Assembly: GCA_003452655.1 (NCBI GenBank)
Contig: DMNR01000173.1
Coordinates: 254 to 16,659 of the forward strand
Reading direction: 5' to 3'
Source: Actinomycetota bacterium
GTDB taxonomy: Bacteria > Actinomycetota > Actinomycetes > S36-B12 > UBA10799
Length of the DNA stretch: 16,406 nt
Numbering within the stretch: position 1 is the stretch's first letter; the number at the start of each line of letters is the position of its first letter. Positions 6,709 to 14,346 of the stretch are shown in pieces. Both the position numbers and the translations under genes were made by a program. Under the pieces are notes generated by a model, which saw nothing but the letters and a program-made list of their open reading frames with translations, did not search any database and had not been told where the DNA came from.

Positions 6709-7550
6709 TCAGCCAGAAACGACGTTTCCTGCCACTAATGACGGACTTGGTCGCACTGCGGGCATGCCATCATCTGTTGCAATGACCACGACCATGTCGC
6801 CCTCACCCAGGGTCACCTGCTCATTCTTGCGCGTGTTCACGTAAACGCCAAAGGCCTTCTTCTTCAAACCACTTTCGGCCTGCAACCGGTAACCAATAGC
6901 AATTTCGCCGCGCTCATTCGCCGCATCCACAATGGTCATGAAGCTTGTCGTTGCGCCTTCCTTAACGTAGTACGCGGCCGGCTTGAGATAGATCTCAGCT
7001 CCGTCTGCGTCGAAGAGATCTTGGTAGAGATCCAACAGTCCAGGATTCTCTGCCAACTGGACGAGCAGCAGCGATACCAGCTCTGAGCTCACGACGATGT
7101 CGCGCACGTCGGACTCGTCGGCGATCTGTCGGAACTCGTCGCTCAGAAGTTCCGACACGACAAACGGTTCGTTGTCTGGATCGCAATTGCGGTCGATGAT
7201 GTCGCGAACTTGGAGCAGCGTGAGGAGCGTGAGGAGCGTATTCATGTCGGAGGCACCCTCGGCCGGTCCACTGGGAATAACGACGTACGTTCTCCGGTCA
7301 CCGGAGTGGTGGCCGGAATCGCAGTGTCATCGTCCTCGGTAATAAAGATGATCTTGTCTTCTGCTTGGGTCACCGCGAAGAGATCCGGCTGACGGCTCAC
7401 CTGCAACATCACCCGTGCCAGCAGAACCCGGACGGGAAACAAGAAGAGCAGTCCGGCGGTTCCATGCGACAGGATTGCGTCGAATCGATACCTGGCCCGG
7501 GTCCACAACGACGGCACTTCGTGACCGCCCTGTCCGTCTGATTTCGACAT
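6709..7550 (-). pseudogene. Decayed CASTOR/POLLUX-type ion channel
   Basis: Two minus-strand frames carry pieces of one family. The first (7550-7242, ATG preceded by GGGAG) starts with TRARYRFDAILSHGTAGLL, the typical N-terminus before the first membrane helix, then jumps to DKIIFITEDDDT, which resembles a much later cytoplasmic segment, and ends at a TGA. The second (7245-6709) holds the C-terminal regulatory domain: FVVSELLSDEFR, DIVVSSELVSLLL, AEIYLKPAAYYV and GEIAIGYRL closely follow the plant CASTOR and bacterial homologues. The two frames are offset and meet in an ATGA overlap, and three copies of a 9-base unit (7213-7239) mark the join. Intact members are roughly 600 residues or more; here about 280 codons remain, without the pore helices and most of the first RCK-like domain. 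This indicates internal deletion plus frameshift. Loss of channel function is almost certain; expression of the C-terminal part is possible. Confidence 0.75.
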
Positions 7551-7694
7551 GAAGCTCCCTTGGCGCCGTAACTTCCAGCCAGGCGCCGACCAAGCCTGAA
7601 CCGATCAACTCATCGGCCGCGATGTTTGTGGAACTTGCCTGCCGATTTGTCGCGAGTAGCCCGAACGGTCGGCTTACCGACCTCTTGCGTGGGC

Positions 7695-8408
7695 TCAGGT
7701 GAGCGCATCGACCACAACTGAGGGAGCAGACAACATGAGGCAGTGATCGCCTGGCAAGATCTCAAGCGGCACTCCCGCGGTAGCCGCGAATCCATTCGCA
7801 ACGCCCATTGGGAATGTGCGGTCGTCGTCGGCCGCGAGGTAGCGCCGTGGAGTATCGACGTCGGCGACTCCGATGGACACTGCCCCGAGGTACGGCTCGA
7901 ACGGCTGTGGCGTCAATTGTGCATACGCCCACCGCGCCCGCGCCTGGTCCAGATGCCCGAAGAATCGATCTCGCGCCGCATCGAACGTCACCATGAGCGA
8001 GTTGTCGTGCGATGCCGCTGCCATCTCGAAGTAACTGGCTCGGCGATCGAGTGGAGTCACATCAATTCCACGCTTGCCGCGATCAAGAACCGCCGCTGCG
8101 AGAAAGACCATCTCCACTACGCGATCGGATCGAGCCCGCGCTACGGACGGGAGTAGCCAGCCCGCAATCGAGTGTCCGACGAGTCGGACTGGACCTGGCG
8201 GTGCCGCATCAACCTGCGCGATTACCGCTGCGACCTGGTCGGCAAGTGTGATCCCCGCGCGAGGCGTCTCGTCGTCACCGCATCCAGGCATGTCAAACGC
8301 ATGAGCGTTGACGTCGCGGAGCGCCAGGCCAGCGACTACCTCCTGCCAGCACCAGGCGCCGTGACATCCACCGTGCACGAGGATTGTCGTGGCATGAGTC
8401 GCAGTCAT
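7695..8408 (-). CDS. Alpha/beta hydrolase, esterase (MES/pyrethroid-hydrolase-like)
   Basis: A complete 237-residue alpha/beta hydrolase. ILVHGGCHGAWCW (9-21) carries the oxyanion-hole HGG of the plant methylesterase/hydroxynitrile-lyase and bacterial pyrethroid-hydrolase group. LVGHSIAG (76-83) is the nucleophile elbow with Ser80. YLAADDDRTFP (190-200) supplies the acid (Asp194-196), and GDHCLMLSAP (220-229) the catalytic His222. No signal peptide or membrane segment, so it is cytoplasmic. The substrate cannot be read from the sequence; small carboxylic esters are expected for the group. The ATG at 8408 lacks a clear Shine-Dalgarno. It lies 24 bases after the membrane-protein gene on the same strand and is probably co-transcribed with it. 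Confidence 0.85.
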   Translation of the reverse strand: MTATHATTILVHGGCHGAWCWQEVVAGLALRDVNAHAFDMPGCGDDETPRAGITLADQVAAVIAQVDAAPPGPVRLVGHSIAGWLLPSVARARSDRVVEMVFLAAAVLDRGKRGIDVTPLDRRASYFEMAAASHDNSLMVTFDAARDRFFGHLDQARARWAYAQLTPQPFEPYLGAVSIGVADVDTPRRYLAADDDRTFPMGVANGFAATAGVPLEILPGDHCLMLSAPSVVVDALT

Positions 8409-8432
8409 GGGCCAAAGGTGGTCGGTATCGGA

Positions 8433-8831
8433 TCAGGAAAGTCGCAGGGCAGCAACGGCGTATCCAATCGCCAAGCCGATGAAGGGCATGCACAGCATCC
8501 CCACGAGAGAAATCACTCGCCACTTGCGCCCACCGCTCGTGTCGCGACTCGATACCAGACCGACGATGAGCAGGGCAAGAATGCCGATCGCGGTAACCAG
8601 CGCGAAACTCCCAAAGAACCAACCAGTTGTCGTTCCGGCATTGGCATTTGCCGCGGCGCATTGTTGTGCAGTCCCATCACACGCGGCGATGGACATGACG
8701 AACACCACCACGGTGATTGGCATCGCGATCACGCAGGCGGCCGCGAAGCTGCCGATGATCCACCCATTTGCCAGCCCACGACGAGGCGCCTGTGGGACGG
8801 CGGCATTCACTGCCGGTTGTGGTGCCCTCAT
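8433..8831 (-). CDS. Small membrane protein with three hydrophobic segments
   Basis: 132 residues from the ATG at 8831, chosen because GGAG lies six bases upstream; an in-frame TTG at 8843 is less likely. After a short proline-rich N-terminus there are hydrophobic segments at about residues 24-47, 69-93 and 106-129. The first loop contains two cysteines (AACDGTAQQC) that could form a disulfide if it faces outside. There is no recognisable family motif. It sits between an unidentified small protein and the esterase in a minus-strand gene run. I can say only that it is an integral membrane protein of unknown role. Confidence 0.75.
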   Translation of the reverse strand: MRAPQPAVNAAVPQAPRRGLANGWIIGSFAAACVIAMPITVVVFVMSIAACDGTAQQCAAANANAGTTTGWFFGSFALVTAIGILALLIVGLVSSRDTSGGRKWRVISLVGMLCMPFIGLAIGYAVAALRLS

Positions 8832-8931
8832 GATCAACTCCAAATCACCAAGCGCGGTTGGTCAGCAACGGTAGGGGCGTCAACGATCCGATGCACACTG
8901 CCAACTCCGCCCGCTCCCCCGCAAGGATGAT

Positions 8932-9306
8932 CTAGTGGTCAGCCTCGGCAACCAACGCGCGCAGCAAACTCTCGGGTGACCCAAGTTGAATAACCCTAGG
9001 GTCATTGGTGAAGTCGTGTTCTGTACGCACGTCGTACATCGCTTTGAGCGACGTTGACTCGATCACGGTCTCGATCCGTTCGTGACGTACAGCCTCCTGC
9101 GGCGAAACCCGCTCCAGATTGGCCATGAGCTCATCGACAGTGACGGCGACAAATCCAATTGTCAGAATGTCGCGAGGATCTTCAAGGCTCACCGAGTTGA
9201 TCACACGAGCGGGCACACCGAAGCCCTTATCCGCCTCCCATTCGGCGATGAACTCCTCAAACGTCCGACCTTCTTTCAGCCGCCGGACAAATACGCTGAC
9301 AATCAC
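8932..9306 (-). CDS. Unrecognised small soluble protein, possibly ferredoxin-like fold
   Basis: 124 residues from the GTG at 9306, which has a strong AGGAGG four bases upstream; the open frame extends to 9327 but that start would precede the ribosome binding site. The N-terminal half (IVSVFVRRLKEGRTFEEFIAEW, then ILTIGFVAVTVDEL) alternates beta strands and helices like a dimeric alpha-beta-barrel (ABM-type) domain, but I cannot assign a family. The rest is acidic with no cysteine and no membrane segment. It heads a probable minus-strand operon with the membrane protein and the esterase, and is divergent from the lipoprotein gene. Confidence 0.7.
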   Translation of the reverse strand: MIVSVFVRRLKEGRTFEEFIAEWEADKGFGVPARVINSVSLEDPRDILTIGFVAVTVDELMANLERVSPQEAVRHERIETVIESTSLKAMYDVRTEHDFTNDPRVIQLGSPESLLRALVAEADH

Positions 9307-9354
9307 GACGCCTCCTGAGTAATCCACACGCGCCTGCCGATTGATGGCGCAAGT

Positions 9355-9370
9355 GCGTACTAACGTACGC
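9355..9370. promoter_or_regulatory. Palindrome in the divergent intergenic region
   Basis: A perfect inverted repeat, GCGTAC-TAAC-GTACGC, ends four bases before the ATG of the lipoprotein gene and lies 48 bases from the divergent GTG at 9306. It could be an operator for one or both genes. The embedded TACTAA or TAACGT might serve as a -10 for a leaderless transcript, since no Shine-Dalgarno precedes the lipoprotein ATG. The regulator is unknown. Confidence 0.45.
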
Positions 9371-9374
9371 GGGT

Positions 9375-9869
9375 ATGAAGCCTGTCGCCATCGCTGTCGT
9401 TGCCTGTTCTGCCTTCGCCCTAGCCGCCTGCGGGCAGAGCGCGTCTACCTCGTCCAACTCAAGTGCGTCGGCCAGCGAATCGGAGTCTTCGCCCACGGCA
9501 AGCGCTAGCGCAACCCGGTCCGCCTCGAGCTCACCGACGGCAGCCGCGAAGTCCGCGAAGGCCGTCGCCGAATCGCTGCCATGCGACAACATCTCCAATC
9601 AATCACCGGCGGGAACCACCCCCAAGGCAACGACTCAAGTTAGGTGCACGTACGGCGATCAGGGCTACCTCGTACTGGCGTACTCATCCACGGGATCAGC
9701 TGCCGCTGCGGTTGTCAGCCTGCGCTCACAGGCCAAGTCCGCAGGAGAATCTATGACCATCGTGAGCGGCAGCACGTGGATCATCAAAGCGGCCGAAGGT
9801 CCCTCAGTTGGATCGGACCTCGTCACTGCGGCACAAAAGCAGGGCGGGAAGAAGCTCGTCCTGTCCTGA
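9375..9869 (+). CDS. Secreted lipoprotein with Ser/Ala-rich linker
   Basis: A 164-residue protein. MKPVAIAVVACSAFALAAC is a lipoprotein signal peptide with the lipobox LAAC, so Cys19 should be lipidated and the mature protein tethered to the outside of the membrane. Residues 20-62 are a Ser/Ala/Thr/Glu-rich flexible linker, common in actinobacterial surface lipoproteins. Residues 68-164 form a small domain with two cysteines (Cys70 and Cys91) that could pair; its sequence resembles small DUF-type lipoproteins, but I recognise no family. No Shine-Dalgarno lies upstream, so the message may be leaderless. A membrane-anchored protein follows on the same strand. Confidence 0.8.
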   Translation: MKPVAIAVVACSAFALAACGQSASTSSNSSASASESESSPTASASATRSASSSPTAAAKSAKAVAESLPCDNISNQSPAGTTPKATTQVRCTYGDQGYLVLAYSSTGSAAAAVVSLRSQAKSAGESMTIVSGSTWIIKAAEGPSVGSDLVTAAQKQGGKKLVLS

Positions 9870-9968
9870 CCACCTCAGATGGCATTCGTGTGATCACCGT
9901 CGCCAAAGGTGTATTTGATCTCTTTCTGGGAAGAACTAAGGCACAAGACTTCTCTGGAAGGAGACGGA

Positions 9969-10478
9969 ATGAACTCCGCCCTCACATCGCTCACAACCCT
10001 CTACGCAGGGATTCCGCTGTGGGCTTGGATCGCAGCCGGACTCGCCGTGCTGGTTCTTATCATCTTGATCATCTCAGTGTCGGTCGCTAGTCATCGCCGC
10101 AGCAAGTGGGATCGTTCGTTCGATCTTCGGATGGCAGACGCACGTTGGTTCGCCGACTCACTGACATTGGCAGTTGCCGACCGCACGAAGAGCACCCCAG
10201 AACTCGTCCGCACCTGGACCGACGGCGTGCCACGCATGTCGACGCTGAGCCAGCAACTCTACGAATTGTCGACGGTCGCGCCCACCGACAAGCGTTCACG
10301 CCAACCTCGCCAGCTCGCCTACGCCGTGGACGGACTGCGCCAGGCCCTTGACGCCGACGTTCGCCTCCGCACTCAGGGTTACGCACCCGGCCAGGATGCG
10401 GTAATCGCCGAATCCGCGATGGTCGTCGGACAACGTCGCCGGGACTTGGACGGAGTCCTCGCCGGAATGCGCCACTAA
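9969..10478 (+). CDS. Single-pass membrane-anchored protein of unknown function
   Basis: 169 residues from the ATG at 9969, which has an excellent AAGGAG site seven bases upstream; the open frame back to 9909 lacks one. One hydrophobic segment at residues about 17-40 (LWAWIAAGLAVLVLIILIIS) is followed by basic SHRRSK, so the N-terminus should face out and the soluble region of about 125 residues should be cytoplasmic. That region is helical, with a Trp/Asp-rich start (KWDRSFDLRMADARWFADSL) and Arg-rich helices. I do not recognise the family. A hairpin terminator follows. Confidence 0.8.
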   Translation: MNSALTSLTTLYAGIPLWAWIAAGLAVLVLIILIISVSVASHRRSKWDRSFDLRMADARWFADSLTLAVADRTKSTPELVRTWTDGVPRMSTLSQQLYELSTVAPTDKRSRQPRQLAYAVDGLRQALDADVRLRTQGYAPGQDAVIAESAMVVGQRRRDLDGVLAGMRH

Positions 10479-10548
10479 CGCCAACATCCGGTGGGATCTT
10501 CTGTCCAGGCGCCCAATCTCACCGAATGCGCAAGAAAACGCTCACGCC

Positions 10549-10592
10549 AGCATCGGCCGGAACGGACCTTCGGGTCTCTTCCGGCCGATGCT
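10549..10592. terminator. Bidirectional hairpin between convergent genes
   Basis: A long hairpin: 14-base perfect arms AGCATCGGCCGGAA and TTCCGGCCGATGCT enclose an inner stem GACC/GGTC capped by a TTCG tetraloop. It lies between the stop of the plus-strand gene (10478) and the stop of the minus-strand amidohydrolase (10597). On the minus strand a TTTTCTT run follows about ten bases after the stem. It most likely ends transcription from both sides. Confidence 0.75.
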
Positions 10593-10596
10593 GTTG

Positions 10597-11460
10597 TCAC
10601 AGGCCAAAGAGTTCCGCAGCGTTTGAGTACAGCACCGCGCGCATCCAGGCGTCGCCCAGTCCGAGACTCTCGAGTGCGGTCACCGCGTCGGCGTACGGAT
10701 ACGGGATGTTCGGGAAGTCCGAACCGAACAACACGTCGCCACGCAGTCCCGCATCGCGCAACTGCGGCAGCAGCCCCACAGGAAACTGCGCCAACTCGTT
10801 CATGAATGGCGTGAATGCCATCGTGGTGTCCAATCGAACACCCGAATACTCGCCTGCCAGCGCCAAGAACTGTGCGTACTCAGGAGCTCCCATGTGGGCC
10901 ACCACCAACTGCAATCCCGGATGCTTTGCGACAACTTCAGAAATTGGGCCGGGGCCGGTGAATTCGCCTGGCAATGGTCCTGATCCACAATGAACGACGA
11001 CAGGAATTCGTGCTTCAGCCAACTGTCCCCAGACGGCAGCCAACCGCGCGTCACGAGGATCGAAGGCACCCACTTGAAGGTGCACCTTAAAGACCCGCGC
11101 GCCAGCTTGGATCGCCCGCGCCACGTACTCAGGAGCATTTGGCTCGGGGTAGAAGGTTGCCGTCGAAATGCAGTCGGAGGTAGCGGCAGCAAATTCGGCG
11201 CACCACTCGTTGAGCCATTCCGACATTCCAGGTTTGTGCGCATACACCAGCGAAGTGAAAGCGCAGACACCGAATTCGCGCAATTGCGTCAGCCTCTGCG
11301 CATCATCTCCGCGGTACTCAACCGGCCACTCGACACCGTAGATGTGGTGTGCCTGATCGAAAACAGCCCAAACCTTCTGCATCACCGAGTGGGGCATGAA
11401 ATGTGCATGAACATCCACGATTCCAGGAATCGCCAACGCATCAACGAGCGGCAGCCTCAA
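10597..11460 (-). CDS. Metal-dependent amidohydrolase (amidohydrolase-2/ACMSD-like family)
   Basis: A 287-residue TIM-barrel hydrolase or decarboxylase. VDVHAHFMP (15-23) carries the metal-binding HxH (His18, His20), VVVHCGSG (154-161) has His157, VVAHMG (186-191) has His189, and FGSDFPN (245-251) has Asp248, together the expected metal site of the amidohydrolase-2 family. The reaction cannot be fixed from the sequence; relatives hydrolyse or decarboxylate small carboxylic acids. It starts with TTG at 11460, overlapping the smpB stop by four bases (TTGA), so it is translationally coupled to smpB as the third gene of the operon. Cytoplasmic, with no signal peptide. Confidence 0.85.
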   Translation of the reverse strand: MRLPLVDALAIPGIVDVHAHFMPHSVMQKVWAVFDQAHHIYGVEWPVEYRGDDAQRLTQLREFGVCAFTSLVYAHKPGMSEWLNEWCAEFAAATSDCISTATFYPEPNAPEYVARAIQAGARVFKVHLQVGAFDPRDARLAAVWGQLAEARIPVVVHCGSGPLPGEFTGPGPISEVVAKHPGLQLVVAHMGAPEYAQFLALAGEYSGVRLDTTMAFTPFMNELAQFPVGLLPQLRDAGLRGDVLFGSDFPNIPYPYADAVTALESLGLGDAWMRAVLYSNAAELFGL

Positions 11461-11936
11461 TCGCTGTAACCCTTGGCGCGGCGACCCGTGGCTCGTTCCG
11501 CCTCCCGCTTGGCATCGCGTTCGGCGATTGCTTGACGTTTGTCGTAGGCCTTGCGTCCGCGTGCGAGTGCGATTTCAACCTTCGCGTAGCCATCCTTGAA
11601 GTACAGCGAAAGCGGCACCAGCGTTAAGCCGCCCTCTTTGGTCTTGCCGATCAACTTGGAGATCTCGTTGCGGTGCAACAGCAATTTCCGCTTGCGTCGA
11701 GGCTCATGGTTAGTCCACGTGCCTTCGGTGTATTCGGGGATATGCACGCCATGGAGCCAGACTTCGCCGTCCTTCACATCGGCGTACCCATCGACGAGCG
11801 TCGCGTGACCGGCTCGAAGTGACTTAACCTCAGTCCCCTGCAAAACCAAGCCCGCTTCAAAGACGTCTTCGATGTGATAGTCGTGGCGCGCCTTACGGTT
11901 CTGCGCGACCAGTTTGCGCCCCTTCTCGCGTGCCAT
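11457..11936 (-). CDS. smpB: SmpB, tmRNA-binding protein
   Basis: 159 residues from the ATG at 11936 (AAGG seven bases upstream; an in-frame GTG at 11942 is possible), the normal SmpB length. It binds tmRNA and brings it to the A site of stalled ribosomes. Family signatures are clear: [20 protein letters not shown] near the start, [29 protein letters not shown], and [17 protein letters not shown]. The C-terminal tail ([21 protein letters not shown] and beyond) is the basic helix that reads the empty mRNA channel. The gene starts nine bases after the M23 peptidase stop and runs into the amidohydrolase. Its RNA partner ssrA is about 4.8 kb to the left on the same strand. Confidence 0.97.
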   Translation of the reverse strand: MAREKGRKLVAQNRKARHDYHIEDVFEAGLVLQGTEVKSLRAGHATLVDGYADVKDGEVWLHGVHIPEYTEGTWTNHEPRRKRKLLLHRNEISKLIGKTKEGGLTLVPLSLYFKDGYAKVEIALARGRKAYDKRQAIAERDAKREAERATGRRAKGYSD

Positions 11937-11945
11937 GCGCACACC

Positions 11946-13289
11946 TTACGCGCAGGTGACCCGATGCTTCGACTCGCCGAACCACCCCATCGGCTCCCAC
12001 GGGATACCGTTGATGTGAACCTCGAAGTGCAGATGCGGACCGGTGGAGTAGCCGGTTGATCCCACATATCCGATCGTTTGGCCTCGCGTCACCTGCTGAC
12101 CTTTCGTCACGCCGAAGCGCGACTGGTGCGCGTACATCGTCGACATGCCACCACCGTGGCTGACCAACGTGTGATTCCCGTACGGACCGCCAGAAGCGAT
12201 CGAGATGACGACGCCATCAGCTGCGGCTTTGATAGGCGTCCCTGAGGGTGCGCCGATGTCATCCCCGGTATGACAGGACTTGTATCCGTAGACCGGGTGA
12301 ATGCGGGGGCCAGTCCGACCTCCGGCCTTGCGCCCCGGCATTGGCCAGCTCAGCGAGCCTGTCGGCGTAACACCCGAGCCACCAGACCCGCCCGACCCCG
12401 TTGAACCGCCCGGGTTTTGCTTCTGCTTCTGCTTCTGCTTCTGCTTCTCCTTCTCCCGTGCTCGTTCGGCGGCAGCGGCTGCTGCCGCCTCGGCGGCGAT
12501 ACGTGCCTGCTCAGCTCGAAGCGCCTCATATTGGGCTTTGACGGCGTCGCGTTCGGAGTCTGCCTTCGCCACGATTGCGGCGCGTTGAGCAACGAGCTGA
12601 TCCACAACCTGCTTTGCCTGATTTGCCTCTTCAACCGCGCTGGCGGCCTGAGCGGCCCGGTTGTTGGCCTCGACTTCCCTTTGTGCCGCCGACTCCTTGA
12701 GCTGCTTACTCTGCGCCAATTTCGCTTGCAGAGCTACCTGAGCGGCAGCAAGTTGCTCGAACGTGTCGCTGTTGCCGCGTGACACGCGCCGCAGGGCAGC
12801 GAGTCGTTCGGTGAATTCCGCCGGATCCTTTGAGTCGAGCAGCACCTGGATCTCCTCGAACTGGCCACCGGTTGTGTAGATCACTCGGGCCAGAGCGCCG
12901 ATCTGAGCCCGGATCGCGGCGATGTCCTGTTCGATCTTCGCGACCTCCGCCTGCACTGACACGAGGGCAGCCTTGGCATCGCCGAGCGCTTTCTCTGCGG
13001 CGGCCGCCGCCGCCCCTGTGGCAGCTGCCGTCTGTTGAGCGGCCGCCAGGCGAGCTTCGGCTGGGCCTAACTGCTTCTGAGCTGCTTCCAGCTCCTTGGT
13101 GACCTCATTGACCTTCTGGTTGGCGCTGGCCAAGTCATCGTGAGCATCGCCCACCTGATTGTCGATAGGTGCCTGTGGTGCGACGCCGAAGGCAGTCGGA
13201 TTCACGAACGTGATCGCGCAGGCTCCAGCCACGCAGGCGGCAACCGCGGCAGCCTTTCCTCGCCGGGATCGCAAAGGATCTCGTCGCAC
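11946..13289 (-). CDS. Secreted coiled-coil M23 (LytM) peptidoglycan hydrolase, EnvC-like
   Basis: A 447-residue cell-wall endopeptidase. A basic start and hydrophobic segment (residues 13-29) form a signal peptide or anchor. Residues 45-280 are long coiled-coil helices rich in Ala, Gln, Glu and Lys, followed by a (KQ)n run (282-291) and a Gly/Ser linker. The LytM domain (310-435) has the zinc ligands of the active family: His340 and Asp344 (HTGDD), His388 (YAHQS) and the HLH at 419-421 (GPHLHFEV), so it should be active. The coiled coil plus LytM design matches EnvC-type enzymes switched on by FtsEX; ftsE and ftsX lie to the right on the same strand. It starts with GTG, and smpB follows nine bases after its stop. 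Confidence 0.9.
   Translation of the reverse strand: MRRDPLRSRRGKAAAVAACVAGACAITFVNPTAFGVAPQAPIDNQVGDAHDDLASANQKVNEVTKELEAAQKQLGPAEARLAAAQQTAAATGAAAAAAEKALGDAKAALVSVQAEVAKIEQDIAAIRAQIGALARVIYTTGGQFEEIQVLLDSKDPAEFTERLAALRRVSRGNSDTFEQLAAAQVALQAKLAQSKQLKESAAQREVEANNRAAQAASAVEEANQAKQVVDQLVAQRAAIVAKADSERDAVKAQYEALRAEQARIAAEAAAAAAAERAREKEKQKQKQKQKQNPGGSTGSGGSGGSGVTPTGSLSWPMPGRKAGGRTGPRIHPVYGYKSCHTGDDIGAPSGTPIKAAADGVVISIASGGPYGNHTLVSHGGGMSTMYAHQSRFGVTKGQQVTRGQTIGYVGSTGYSTGPHLHFEVHINGIPWEPMGWFGESKHRVTCA
12415..12450. repeat. Hexanucleotide repeat in the M23 peptidase gene
   Basis: Four exact tandem copies of TTCTGC (12421-12444) are flanked by the near copies TTTTGC and TTCTCC. On the coding strand they encode the alternating Lys-Gln run between the coiled coil and the LytM domain. 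In-frame slippage by six bases would lengthen or shorten only the linker. Confidence 0.8.
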
Positions 13290-13375
13290 CTACCCGACGC
13301 TAGCGGCAGTTAGTCCACCGGCGACCGATTTGCGCTCCCGGCGTGGCGTATGACCCCGGTTACTCGTGCAACTTT

Positions 13376-13391
13376 CTACGTAAGCGTAGGC
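13376..13391 (+). promoter_or_regulatory. Possible promoter/operator before the lipase gene
   Basis: CTACG-TAAG-CGTAG (13376-13389) is a short inverted repeat, and its right arm runs into TAGGCT (13386-13391), a plausible -10 nine bases before the ATG at 13401. That spacing and the absence of a Shine-Dalgarno fit a leaderless transcript. I see no convincing -35. The palindrome resembles the one before the lipoprotein gene at 9355 in having a TAA core between CGTA-type arms. Confidence 0.35.
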
Positions 13392-13400
13392 TCGTCGTCT

Positions 13401-14276
13401 ATGACCTCCGATAGCTCACAGTCCGCCAACATTGACCACACCACCGGGCACTTCGCTGGAGTACGCGGCAATCAGATCTTCTTCCAGGAATGGGCACCCA
13501 AAGATCCACCGCGTGGCGTGATTCTCATCGTTCACGGATATGCCGAGCACAGCGGGCGTTATGCCGCCTTGGCGACCGATCTGGTCAATGCTGGGTTCGC
13601 CGTCGGCGCCCTGGATCACCGCGGTCACGGGCAATCAGAAGGCAAGCGAGTCCAGGTCGATTCGTTCGATGACCTTGTCGACGACTTGAGCACCTACGAG
13701 GGGCAGCTTCGAGGCCGCTACCCGGCACCTCTGCCGCTATTCATCCTAGGCCACAGCATGGGCGGTCTGATCAGTCTGCGGTATGTCACTCGTGACGGGT
13801 CAGAAGCAACCGGCATCGTGCTCTCCGGAGCAGCCGCCGACAAGCCGGACGACATCTCCGGTCTGACCATCACCATCGGCAACCTGCTTGCCAAGGTCGC
13901 TCCCGACTTCGGTGTTGCGTCACTGCAACTCGGGAAGATCAGCCGCGATCCGGAAGTTGTCGCAGCCTACGAAAGCGATCCGCTGGTCACACATGGCAAA
14001 GTGCGGGCGCGAATGGGCTCGGAAATGATCAATGCGATGGACGTCACTGGCAAGGCGTTGCCGACCTTGACCGTCCCGATCCTGATCATGCACGGTGGCG
14101 ATGATGTGGTGACGCCTCCGCACGGAAGTCGGATGATCTCCGAGAAGGTCGGATCCCAAGACAAGACGTTGACGATCTATGACGGGCTGTACCACGAGAT
14201 CTACAACGAGCCCGAACGTGACGTGGTGATCGCCGACGTTGTCGCCTGGCTCAATGAGCGGGTTCCACAGGCCTGA
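13401..14276 (+). CDS. Monoglyceride-lipase-like alpha/beta hydrolase
   Basis: 291 residues from the ATG at 13401; the frame is open to 13350 but that stretch covers a likely promoter. It belongs to the serine aminopeptidase/monoacylglycerol lipase family: VHGYAEHSGRY (44-54) with the oxyanion HG, LDHRGHGQSEGKR (71-83), the nucleophile elbow GHSMGG (117-122, Ser119), MHGGDDVVTP (230-239, acid Asp235) and LYHEIYNEPE (263-272, His265). These are hallmark motifs of bacterial monoglyceride lipases, which release fatty acid and glycerol from monoacylglycerols. No signal peptide, so it is cytoplasmic. The thioesterase gene follows about 70 bases later on the same strand, which suggests a shared role in acyl-lipid turnover. 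Confidence 0.9.
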   Translation: MTSDSSQSANIDHTTGHFAGVRGNQIFFQEWAPKDPPRGVILIVHGYAEHSGRYAALATDLVNAGFAVGALDHRGHGQSEGKRVQVDSFDDLVDDLSTYEGQLRGRYPAPLPLFILGHSMGGLISLRYVTRDGSEATGIVLSGAAADKPDDISGLTITIGNLLAKVAPDFGVASLQLGKISRDPEVVAAYESDPLVTHGKVRARMGSEMINAMDVTGKALPTLTVPILIMHGGDDVVTPPHGSRMISEKVGSQDKTLTIYDGLYHEIYNEPERDVVIADVVAWLNERVPQA

Positions 14277-14346
14277 TACTGGCGAGTTTCACCGCGGCCC
14301 ACAGCCGCAAGTTGTGGCCGTCACTGCCCGCGGCAATAATCAGCAC

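Noticed and set aside
12301..12782. Plus-strand open frames with poly-Leu or poly-Phe/Cys runs
   Set aside because: They are antisense readings of the M23 peptidase's repeat and coiled-coil sequence.
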